Shown: in pieces, positions 42,038 through 54,232 of the stretch
Position numbering within the stretch: position 1 is the stretch's first letter
Layout of the letters: every line of letters starts with the position of its first letter
Source: Limanda limanda
Taxonomy: Eukaryota; Chordata; Actinopteri; Pleuronectiformes; Pleuronectidae
Length of the DNA: 64,000 nt
Direction: 5' to 3'
Assembly: GCF_963576545.1 (NCBI RefSeq)
Contig: NC_083649.1
Span: forward strand, 4,308,906-4,372,905
Translations under genes and position numbers: made by a program
The notes under the pieces: model-generated
Database searches by the model: none
Told to the model about the DNA's origin: nothing
Seen by the model: the letters and a program-made list of their open reading frames with translations, nothing else

Positions 42038-45000
42038 TTTGCATCAGGCTGCTGCCTTTGCGCGTCATTTATCATTTTTCATTATCCATTCCCGACAGGG
42101 CGCGCGTGTGATATTGAGTGCGCCTGCTTCAGTGAACTTGCCATTGAGCATTCGAAGGCTAATTTAAAATGAGACCTTCAGGCTCAGGAAATACACGAGT
42201 CATGACAGTTCAATAAAACGTCCTCCAGAAAACCCAGAATAAAAGGATCCACCGCGAGCCCGACCGGAAAAGTGGCGCCCTCCATTACTCTGTTGTTGTT
42301 TCTTTCTTTTCTTTTAATACCGCGACACATTACTCTCACGCCAAAAGTCATGTCGATCTATTCTAATCACCGTCGTGGTTTCGCTGCAGGATGCTGGTTG
42401 TTGGTTTTTTTTCTGAACACTGCAGATGAGCCGTGGAAACCTCTCCCAGCACAAAGCTCTGCAGAACCTCCTCACATCTCCTGTGTGACTGAAACTCAAA
42501 CAGCATTTAAACTAAACTCATTCCCTTTATTCTCAGCCCCTGCTTTTCTCATTTTACTTATTTGCCAACCCACGGGCTGTTGTGTGTTTTTTAACTTTCC
42601 AACTCCGAGAGTAAAAATAGGTAAAGAAGCTGTGATTTGTCTTTTACAGGCACTTTTTATTTATTTATTTATTTATGTATTTCTTCAGTTCCTTCTTCTT
42701 TTGGAAATAATGACTAAGCTGCAGTGTGCGTCAGGAGCCCCGTGCAGATAAGACAAACCTTCTTCGGTGTGCAGGAATAATTACGAGGGCTGGAGAAGGT
42801 GGGAAGCTGGAGGCAGAGATAAGGCTCCTCCCTTCGCGCCACACTTTCCATAGGAGTGACACTCTGTGCTTTAGTGCTGCTCCCGGTTTATCATCTGAAA
42901 GACAAAAGCTAAAGTCTGTTGGTTTGTAACATCGAATGCATCTCTTGTTTTGCTGCGTGAACATTCAGCCACAGAAAGGTTCAGGAAAAGACGCTGACGC
43001 CCCATTTTAAAATGATCAGCTCGGCCCATTTTGTGTTTTCTGTTGTCGTTAATGAGTTCCCTTCATCACAGAAGTTTGGCTTTTTAATAGACGTTCACAA
43101 AAAAGCTATAGAACACAAAAAAGAAACCCTGAAACTCTTTCAATCCTACATCATGCAGAGATGTTTTTACAGCTTTGTTCTTTCAACTCCAGCCCGATGG
43201 TTTGGTAAGTCAGAACCATAAGGAAAAGTGTATTTTTTTTGGTGGAAAAAGAAAGATATCGACCGACCTGCACCTGAGTCCTGACCCCAAACCTTCCCAG
43301 AGCCTCACTTTACCAGTGGTCGACCTCACTAATGCTCCTGTGGCTGAATGGGAGCAAATCCCCGAAGCCAGGCTCCAAGCTCAAGCTGGGAAAAGTATAA
43401 AAACCAGAAGAGTGAAGGTGCTTCAACAGCAGATTGATGAAATAATGAGGTAATGTGGAGGTTTCTGAAAACTGATATATAGTAAAGCTCTGGTTTTTAA
43501 TTGTCGAGGTTTTAAAATATAATATAAGGGATCTCATACACGTAGAAGACACCGATTTTTACCCAGAGGTCAAATCTGAAAACAGTTTTAAAGAATTGAC
43601 CTCTACTGTTTCAGAGATTTGCTGTATATCTCAAATCTCCAGCAGATACACTTTAAAGGAGCCAAACCTCGAAAAGATGCCGATGACTTCGCAGAATGAA
43701 TCATGTAAAAGATATTATTCAAAAAAACAATATTCCAAAGTCGCAGCTTTCCTGCAGCAGCGTCATTTCTCACACTCAACTTCATTAATCCAACAACAAC
43801 AGGCTAATGGAGGCCGCCTCATTTAGCTAACACAGCTAAATGAGCTCATTGGTTCCAGCGCTCGTGGAGCCAGAGAAGCTTCACAGCTACAATCCCACTA
43901 ATGCTTCAGCCATATGTCAGCTTTCATTCACTCTTCACTTGATGCATGTGTTATCCTCAAATGGAAACTCCATTTGGCAGAGGCGTCGTGGCGATTCATC
44001 CGGGGGATATTTAATTTTGACAGGAGAGTCCCGGGTTATTTCCTGCGTTGTGTCGTTGACATTGAGACGAAGGAGAGGAAATCACTCGTCCTGCCGCTGT
44101 TTGTGAAGTAGCCTAGCAACACAAACATCTGCTTCCTTTTTCGTGAACTTCCAATAAGCCCAGAGGTCGCTCGCTGACGCCTTCGGATTATTATAACTCC
44201 AACGTGGAGGAAAACAAATAAAAAACATTGACTTTATCTGGATGTTTCTGTCGGTCTTTGCCCTTTTTTTATCTGGTTCTGTGGTGCGACAGCAGGTGGT
44301 ACATGCATGATGCATGTCGTGTTACCATGGTTACCGCAGCAGTACATCCCATGATCCATCCGGTTTGTCTCTTGACCTTTTTCCTTCTGTCTAATAAAGA
44401 AAACATTTAGAGTATCTGTTGTTGCTCAGATACAAAGTCACAAAACATCAAAATTAGAAATCACCTTTTTCGTTGTAATCACCAATTATTGATCATATAA
44501 TTGATTCCTCGTAGATTTTCCCTGAATAACCCTTATAGGTCAATAGCTTATTCACTAAATTGAAAATTATTAATATGTATATTTTTGTAATCTTTATTTT
44601 CTTTGCATATAATCAGTTTAGACTCAAATCAGATTGGATACATTTTTAGCTCCCGAGAGATGTTTTAAGATTATTTCTCTCATGTATTGGTAGTTTGCCT
44701 TTAAAGCATTTTCTCGTCATTTTCTCTGGGCTGTGGACGACCCCCCCTCCCCCCCCCCACCCCCAAAAAAAAGCTGCAGATATAAACACTGGGCGCACCG
44801 AGCTGGAAAGATGGGGGGGGGCACTTATCGGTCCGGAAGGGTCTAAAGGTCACTTCATGGTTTCTGTGTCCTCGTGTGTCATAAATTCCTCGAGCTGCGA
44901 GTCTGCGACGGGTCAGAGCCGATTCACGTGAAGCCGAACCCAGACTCCAGAGCCAGACACAGGAAGCAGGAAGTGAACAGTGACATCATCGCTTCAGAAA

Positions 45001-45145
45001 CCAGAGTCTGCATCTCAGAAAGTGTCTGAGAAGATTTCATCTAAACCTGCAACATGTAGTGAACTCCAGGTCATATCCAGAAGAGATTCAAGATGTCAAT
45101 TGAGAAGGACGAGATTCAAGAGGGTTGATGGTGTGAACCACGTGG

Positions 45146-47413
45146 TCTCCTGCCTCCTTCCTCCTTCCTCCTGTCTCCTGCCTCCTTCCTCCTTCTTCCT
45201 GCCTCCTTCCTCCTTCTTCCTGCCTCCTTCCTCCTTCCTCCTGCCTCCTTCCTCCTGCCTCCTTCCTCCTTCCTCCTGCCTCCTTTCCTCCTGCCTCCTT
45301 CCTCCTGCCTCCTGCCTCCTGCCTCCTGCCTCCTGCCTCCTGCCTCCTGCCTCCTGCCTCCTGCCTCCTGCCTCCTGCCTGCTGCCTCCTGCCTCCTGCC
45401 TCCTTCCTCCTTCCTCCTGCCTCCTGCCTCCTGCTTCCTGCCTCCTTCCTCCTTCCTCCTGCCTCCTGCCTCCTGCCTCCTGCCTCCTGCCTCCTGCCTC
45501 CTGCCTCCTGCCTCCTTTCTCCTTCTTCCTTCCTCCTTCCTCCTGCCTCCTGCCTCCTGCCTCCTGCCTCCTGCCTCCTGCCCTTTGCCTCCTACCTCCT
45601 GCCTCCTGCCTCCTGCCTCCTGCCCTTTGCCTCCTGCCTCCTGCCTCCTTCCTCCTGCCTCCCTTCCTCCTGCCTCCTGCCTCCTGCCTCCTGCCCTTTG
45701 CCTCCTACCTCCTGCCTCCTGCCTCCTGCCTCCTGCCTCCTGCCTCCTGCCTCCTGCCTCCTTCCTCCTGCCTCCTTTCCTCCTGCCTCCTTCTTCCTTC
45801 CTCCTGCCTCCTGCCTCCTGCCTCCTGCCTCCTGCCTCCTGCCTCCTGCCTCCTGCCTCCTGCCTCCTGCCCTTTGCCTCCTACCTCCTGCCTCCTGCCT
45901 CCTGCCTCCTTCCTCCTGCCTCCTTTCCTCCTGCCTCCTACCTCCTGCCTCCTGCCTCCTGCCTCCTTCCTCCTGCCTCCTTTCCTCCTACCTCCTGCCT
46001 CCTGCCTCCTGCCTCCTTCCTCCTGCCTCCTTTCCTCCTGCCTCCTGCCTCCTTCCTCCTGCCTCCTTCCTCCTGCTTCCTGCCTCCTGCCTCCTGCCTT
46101 CTTCCTCCTGCCTCCTTTCCTCCTGCCTCCTGCCTCCTGCCTCCTTCCTCCTGCCCCCTTCCTCCTGCCTTCTGCTCTCTCCTCTTGCCTCCTGCCTCCT
46201 TCCTCCTTCCTCCTGCCTCCTGCCTCCTGCCTCCTGCCTCCTGCCTCCTTCCTCCTTTCCTCCTGCCTCCTTCCTCCTGCCTCCTTCCTCCTTCCTCCTG
46301 CCTCCTTTCCTCCTTCCCTCCTGCCTCCTTCCTCCTGCCTCCTGCCTCCTGCCTCCTGCCTCCTTTCCTCCTTCCCTCCTGCCTCCTTCCTCCTGCCTCC
46401 TTCCTCCTGCCTTCTGCCTCCTGCCTCCTGCCTCCTTTCCTCCTGCCTCCTGCCTCCTGCCTTCTGCCTCCTGCCTCCTGCCTCCTTTCTCCTTCTTCCT
46501 TCCTCCAGCCTCCTGCCTCCTTTCTCCTTCCTCCTGCCTCCTTCCTCCTGCCTCCTTTCCTCCTTTCCTCCTGCCTCCTTCCTCCTGCCTCCTTCCTCCT
46601 TCTTCCTGCCTCCTTCCTCCTGCCTCCTTCCTCCTTCCTCCTGCCTCCTGCCTCCTGCCTCCTGCCTCCTGCCTCCTGCCTCCTTCCTCCTGCCTCCTGC
46701 CTCCTGCCTCCTGCCTCCTGCCTCCTTCCTCCTGCCTCCTGCCCTCTGCCTCCTGCCTCCTTTCCTCCTGCCTCCTGCCTCCTGCCTCCTGCCTCCTTCC
46801 TCCTGCCTCCTTCCTCCTTCCTCCTGCCTCCTGCCTCCTGCCTCCTGCCTCCTGCCTCCTGCCTCCTGCCTCCTGCCTCCTGCCTCCTGCCTCCTGCCTC
46901 CTCTCCTCCTTCCTCCTGCCTCCTGCCTCCTGCCTCCTGCCTCCTGCCTCCTGCCTCCTGCCTCCTGCCTCCTGCCTCCTGCCTCCTGCCTCCTTCCTCC
47001 TGCCTCCTGCTCTCTCCTCTTGTCTCCTTCCTCCTGCTTCCTTCCTCTTTCCTCCTGTGTCCTTCCTCCTTCCTCCTTCCTCCTGCCTCCTGCCTCCTTC
47101 CTCCTGCCTCCTGCCTCCTGCCTCCTGCCTCCTGCCTCCTGCCTCCTGCCTCCTTCCTCCTGCCTCCTGCCTCCTGCCTCCTGCCTCCTGCCTCCTGCCT
47201 CCTGCCTCCTTCCTCCTTCCTCCTGCCTCCTGCCTCATTCCTTCCTCCTGCCTCCTTCCTCCTGCCTCCTTTCCTCCTGCCTCCTGCCTCCTTCCTCCTG
47301 CCTCCTTCCTCCTGCCTCCTGCCTCCTGCCTCCTGCCTCCTGCCTCCTTTCCTCCTGCCTCCTGCCTCCTGCCTCCTGCCTCCTGCCTCCTGCCTCCTGC
47401 CTCCTGCCTCCTG
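45146..47413 (+). repeat. Heptamer minisatellite (CCTCCTG/CCTCCTT), 2.27 kb
   Basis: About 320 units of 7 bp on the plus strand, mainly CCTCCTG with CCTTCCT-type and 8-bp (extra T) variants. The plus strand is almost pure pyrimidine plus G at every seventh base; the minus strand is GGAGGCA repeats. Since 7 is not a multiple of 3, all frames carry the same 7-residue periodic peptide (Ser-Cys-Leu-Leu-Pro-Pro-Ala), giving long ORFs (814, 609 and 599 aa on plus, 416 aa on minus) that I regard as non-genic. Confidence 0.97.
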
Positions 47414-48462
47414 AGCAGATATAATCTTCCATTCCCCCGGAGTTCAAGTCTGAAAACTGCTCATATTGTGATTTGGAAACGATACAAATTGAAGTGAATA
47501 GAGTCGAACCTCGGCTGCTGAAGTCCTTTAGGAGATAATGTTGAAACAATAAACCAATGTTGCGACGGCAGAGAATCCGTTTTAGCCGTTTGCCCGAGAT
47601 GCAATAAAATAATGGATCTATTTCCTCCCTGAGTGATGTGAGCCGACGCCTCCAGAATACAGATGAGCAGACGGCTCGGCTCTGGCTCCGCCGGGCGCTG
47701 GTCACATTTTAAATATATAACGGCGTCATCTCCTGAAGGACGGACGCCGGCCGCCTCTACTGGAACCGTTTGGGGAAATTAATTTAGTTAATGTTATGGA
47801 ATAACCGTGTGAAAGGCCCTTGGGTGTCCTCACCTTCATTAACCCAGCCGGTCGTTCCACTCTGCGTCATGTGACCGGTGAACTCGCACTTGTCCCGATG
47901 ATCCGTCTCCACCCGGGCAATCTGCTGGCACCGTGGAAGATGCCACAGCACATTAGCGGCGTGCGCGATGGCATGTGGCGGCTCGGCGTGTGAAAGCCCC
48001 CCCCACTACCACCACCACCCCCCCACCAGGCGCCCACAGGGGCCACTGATACCCGGAGTTGCTAACAGCTTCTGACTTGCAATTAGCCGGCCAAGTTTAT
48101 CAGCAGCGAAAAAGGGAGCTGGAGCGGCACTGCAGCGAGAGAGAGTGTGTGTGTGTGTGTGTGTGTTTGGTTGTGTGTGTGTGTGTGTTTGTGTCTTTAG
48201 GGTGAGAGTGAAGTGCGTTTAGACAGATGTTCTCTACTGAAACCGCGCTGTGATTAATCAAGGTGGCCGGGGTCGTTGTGTTGAGTTACTCCTTCCTTCC
48301 TCTCCCTCTCCTCTGCAGCTCGGCTCGTTCGGATCGGCCGACACAACAATAACACTGCACCCCCCACCCCCCACCCCCCCCGAAAGGTCAAACCCCTGCA
48401 AAATTGCATTAGCTGAACCGGAGGGGAAGACTGTCATCTTAAGAGTCGCTCTCTTCAAACCA

Positions 48463-48484
48463 CCCCCCCCCCCCCCCCCCCCCC
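48463..48484 (+). repeat. C22 homopolymer
   Basis: Run of 22 C within a C-rich region (48358-48380 is also C-rich). Confidence 0.95.
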
Positions 48485-49520
48485 AGCCCGGCCTGGCCTG
48501 TCTGCATCGAGAGGGGAATTATATTAGCGACCTCCTCCCAGTGATGATGGATCTCCAGCCCTGAGAAGACCGGCCGGCCCGACCTCCATTTTGCAGGAGA
48601 TTAGATCCTCTGATTACAATGCCAGCTACCTCCCACCACTAGATAAATCTCCAGCCCCCCCGGAGCCCGAAAGCAAAAGAACCCTCCGGATTCCATCGCG
48701 GTTAATAATTTAGTGTTCGAGGAAGGGGGGGACAAGTATTTATGATAATTAAAATTGAGCTGGAGTTTTTTGGGACGGACGGACGGACGGGGGGGCCCTA
48801 AAGAATGGTTTCAAGTTAATAATGTCATTTGCTTGGACTTTGGAATTCGGGGCACATTTCCATATATTGAATTTCTCACTCGTGTGTCACTGCCGGGGTC
48901 CGAGCTGACATCACATTACAGGAAATGTCACCGAGACGGTAGAAAAATGTGTGAATGTGTTTATGATTCTGCGTGTAGGCATTAGGAGCGAAAGTTCACG
49001 TGAAATACCACAACGCTGCCGGGCTCGAGAATATTGAGAATTGCGCCTGAGAAGCCCGTGTTGGCATATTCTATGTGTTGGTATATAATTGTTATGCTGA
49101 GAACGGATCTGATAGATGTGAGGATGTGGGTTGAATGGCTAATTTGCACTGTACACGCTCCACAAACACTGGGCTACTCGGAAGCACTAATTTGGCTGCT
49201 TTAAAAGATGCAAATTAGAGGAGAGAGAGAGAGAGAAGGGCTCAGAGCGAGTAAGTGTTGTTTACAGCAGCGGTTCTCAGACCCCCCACTCCCTCCCACC
49301 CCCCCATGCCTCCGAGGCCGGGGAGTCTGGGAGTTTTTCCTTGTGACCAATACGCGGCGGCAGAAGATTTTCACTGATTCGTTCCACGTCTGGATGGCGA
49401 TGTGTTGAATCTTAAATATCTCTCAGAGGAGACATACGATGCTTTCTCCAGGTTTCTGTTCTCTTTGTTTATAAAGTGTTTCTGGGATAATAAAGTTCTC
49501 CAAAGTTTAAAAAAACAAAG

Positions 49521-49887
49521 TTTCCTGAAGCTCCTGTAGCTCCTGAAACACAAGAAGCTCCTGAAGCTCCTGAAACACAAGAAGCTCCTTTAGCTCCTGA
49601 AGCTCCCGAAGCTCCTGTAGCTCCTGTAGCTTCTGAAGCTCCTTTAGCTCCTTTAGCTCCTGTAGCTCCTGTAGCTCCTGAAGCTCCTGAAGCTCCTGTG
49701 GCTCCTGTGGCTCCTGAGGCTCCTGTAGCTCTTGAAGCTCCTTTAGCTCCTGTAGCTCCTGTGGCTCCTGTGGCTCCTGAGGCTCCTGTAGCTCCTGTAG
49801 CTCCTGTAGCTCCTATAGCTCCTGTAGCTCCTGAAGCTCCTATAGCTCCTGTAGCTCCTGAAGCTCCTGAAGTTCCTGAAGCTCCTC
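49521..49887 (+). repeat. 9-bp minisatellite (AGCTCCTGT/A)
   Basis: About 40 units of GCTCCTGWA with variants (GTGGCTCCT, TTTAGCTCC). Because 9 is a multiple of 3, one frame stays open and encodes Ala-Pro-Val/Glu triplets (49698-49994 has a Met start). It lacks any signal or flanking coding exon, so it is treated as intronic repeat. Confidence 0.93.
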
Positions 49888-50680
49888 CTCAGTTGAGACA
49901 GGAGCTGAAACCAAGGTCTTGCAGACAGAGGCTGAAAGGAGGAGCTGCAGCAATGGACAGTTTGATGAGGAGGATGTTTATGAAAACCTTTTGAAGTAAT
50001 AACACTTAATCCATGTAATCCAATAACCTTAAAGTAACGATTTCACCCAGTTACAGTCAACACACATTGCATCATTGCTTTTAAAGTTCTGTCCAGTTGC
50101 GGCGGACAGTTTTGTTTTATATCTTAGGTTTCCAGAAATTGTTTTGTCTGTTTGTTTGTGTGTACGCAAGATAACACAAAAACTACTGAGTGGTTCCAGG
50201 ATTGTTTTTTTTTCACTTAACATTATGAAAATTGGACAATCTTTGACATTTTCTCAATTTTCCCTGCAAATAAATTGAATGCATCTCTCTCTCACAATAT
50301 AAAATCAACCAATATATTGTTTTGTGGAATGTCAAACTTCATTTCATTGCATTTGACGAATATATACGACCCGACAACTTCAGTAAAAACCAAACGCTGC
50401 AAAGCTAGAAACCGGTTGTGTTTGTGATAAAGGATAAAAGGAAAGTGTTGACGGATCTGGTTTACGAGCCATGAACTTTCACATCACATTCAAATCCATA
50501 AAAGATCCTATTCTGTCGCTTTATATATTTGCTTTGCTGAAAGTATCAACCTTGAAACACGGGGATGTGATGAATTGTGGCGCCGTCCATCACCTCACGT
50601 CACCGAGCTCCTGTCTCCCCGCCGACGTCACCATTACCATATAGATGGTCTCTGACTTCTGACCCTGATCTGTCCTATAG

Positions 50681-50944
<264 letters not shown>

Positions 50945-50983
50945 TAAAAAGCTTCGTCCTCACCAAGGTGACGATGGGCTATT

Positions 50984-51430
<447 letters not shown>

Positions 51431-51493
51431 CAGTCAATGAGTAAATGGATGAATGGACGATGGATGAAGTTATGGATGGATGTACCTATTCAT

Positions 51494-52235
<742 letters not shown>

Positions 52236-53761
52236 ACATTATAGGAACACGTCAGGAGGAAGACAGGTTGTAAACAAACTTGAAACTCTCTCTCTCTTCC
52301 TCACGGAGAAACAGAGCAACTCCACATTTAAACTTATCGTGCTCAGATTCAGTTTCTCTGCAGTTTAAACAATCTGACATGTTTACTACTGTTTTGTTGT
52401 GTTGTGTTTCTGCCGTGTGTCAGATCTCATTGTCACAACATTGCTCCCAGAATTACGATTTAAAAAAAGTTGTTTGTTTCTTTTAAGAACAGGTTTATTT
52501 TCTGCTCCTAAATGAAAGTTGTGGTTTTTACACTTCTTGTTTATGAGCAGATGAAACAAGCAGCTTCAACCCTTTCTGATTATATTTCAAGTTTCTACAT
52601 TTCAAAGACCTGTTGTTTCAGATTCATGGCATCATATTTACCATGCATACACTGAACCTTTGTGTTTTATTGCCTTGTCCTAATGGAAACATCTGCTGTT
52701 TGAATGCATAGAAACAACAGACTGTATATATCCCCTCCGCTGGGTATTAGCTGTCATATAACAGAATGTGTGACTCCACAGCCCGTATGGTGACAGGAAC
52801 AAAGACTTTCCCTGCAGCAGAATATATTCTCTACGTCTTATTTGCACATGATTACCAGAGGGATCATTACCCACAATGCAAAAAAGGCGCGTTGCAGCGT
52901 CTCAGTCTTAAATATCACAAACTCAAACGCCGCCCGGCTTCCTGTCTGTCTTCCAGGATTCTGTGTGTTGCTGCTTGTCTCTAATTAGATGCTCTGACTC
53001 CAGCAGAAACTCACGCCTGCGAAATGAGCCTCTCAAGTGCAAATTGATCTACGAGGCTGTCACGCATGTGTCATACCCGTCTCAACACGGGCTTTTTTCT
53101 CCAGCACGTCATGGATGCTGGCTTAATTTGACTTTGAGTGCGCACACTGAGATCTTTTTTCAGATTGAATGTCGGCCGTTCCTCCAGATCGGTAATGATG
53201 TTTTCGGAGGGAAGACGCAGGTGATTTGCGATTGCTGCGATTCAGGAGGATGCTCAGAGTTAAACTGTTGTTGTAGCTGCTAAACCACAGCAGAGACGTT
53301 CCACATGAGATACTCTCAGACGTGCTCGGATCCCGGGGAAGAAAGCAAAATGCAAAAAAGACAGTCGCTGTGGACATGCATCAGATACAAAACTGAAACA
53401 AACAAAGAGAATACAAATATGTATCTGAGGAGGGAAAGTAGAAACCACACAGGTGGAGGGACATCAAGGAAGATCTCAACTTAGAAAGAAAAGGAGATCT
53501 GAGAGGTGATGAGATCCAAGGCCTGTGATCTCTACAGAGGAATTCAAACGTTACATCCTGGCGTCTGCCCGCTGCACCACCACGTCCACCTGAGCGCTCG
53601 GGAGACGAACGTGTGAACAGAGAACTTCCCTCTGTGTTGTTCATAGGGTTGCAAAATTCCGGGAATATTCAAAGTTGGAAACTTTCCATGGGAATTAACG
53701 GGAATTAACGGGAATAAACTGGAAATGTTGTGGGTAATTTATACTAACTGTATTTACCTTG

Positions 53762-53968
53762 TCATATACAGACATAAATATAAACATTGTGTTTTGTCAT
53801 AGGCTGATTTGAGCCCTGAGGAAACTTTGGGCACTTGACTATATGCTTCTGCATCGTTGTGTCATTCTTAACATAGATCTTTGCACAGTATTTACAAATG
53901 TACACAGCCTTTCCTTCTACATTGGATGGGGTGAAATGTCTCCACACATGAGAGAGTGCACGTGGCAT
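53762..53968 (-). pseudogene. BED zinc finger ORF of hAT copy 3 (68 aa, zinc ligands intact)
   Basis: Begins MPRALSHVWRHFTPSNVEGK, has the intact YICKYCAKIY and QKHIVKCPKF motif, and ends with MTKHNVYIYVCI. It differs from copy 1 at four residues. No transposase domain follows. Confidence 0.8.
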
Positions 53969-54184
53969 TGTTCTGTAGAATAAGATGAGAAAAAAGTTTG
54001 TAAAAAAACACTAATGCAATGCCAGAGATATAAATAGTTAGCCAAACAATTGGAGTCGTCTGTAAACATATTTTACAATTGATGGATAAATGAATGGAAA
54101 TAGGCTAGATGAACAGATGAACAATCCTCAATCAGCATGCAAATATATTTTCCCCAGTAATATCATGGAAACTTACCTGACTAG

Positions 54185-54232
54185 TCCTTCACTCTACAGC
54201 AGGCCTCAATAGCCCTGCTGTAGAGTGAAGGA
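54185..54232. repeat. Perfect 19-bp inverted repeat (hairpin) in hAT copy 3
   Basis: TCCTTCACTCTACAGCAGG at 54185-54203 and its exact reverse complement at 54214-54232, with a 10-base loop. Absent from copies 1 and 2. Confidence 0.95.

Noticed and set aside
40559..42172. Repeated short ORF (GRVY.MKSIFKL) in units of the 442-bp array
   Set aside because: The frame is not maintained in the middle units, where a 2-base deletion is seen, so there is no sign of coding selection.
42272..42751. 159-residue plus-strand ORF with hydrophobic start
   Set aside because: The hydrophobicity comes from T-rich sequence and a (TTTA)n run; no conserved domain is seen and no homologous protein recognised.
44980..47424. 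814-residue ORF (and 609-, 599- and 416-residue ORFs on both strands)
   Set aside because: They are produced by the stop-free heptamer repeat in every frame; the peptide is a 7-residue period and has no domain.
47235..47705. 156-residue minus-strand ORF running into the heptamer repeat
   Set aside because: Half is repeat-derived; the unique part shows no recognisable domain.
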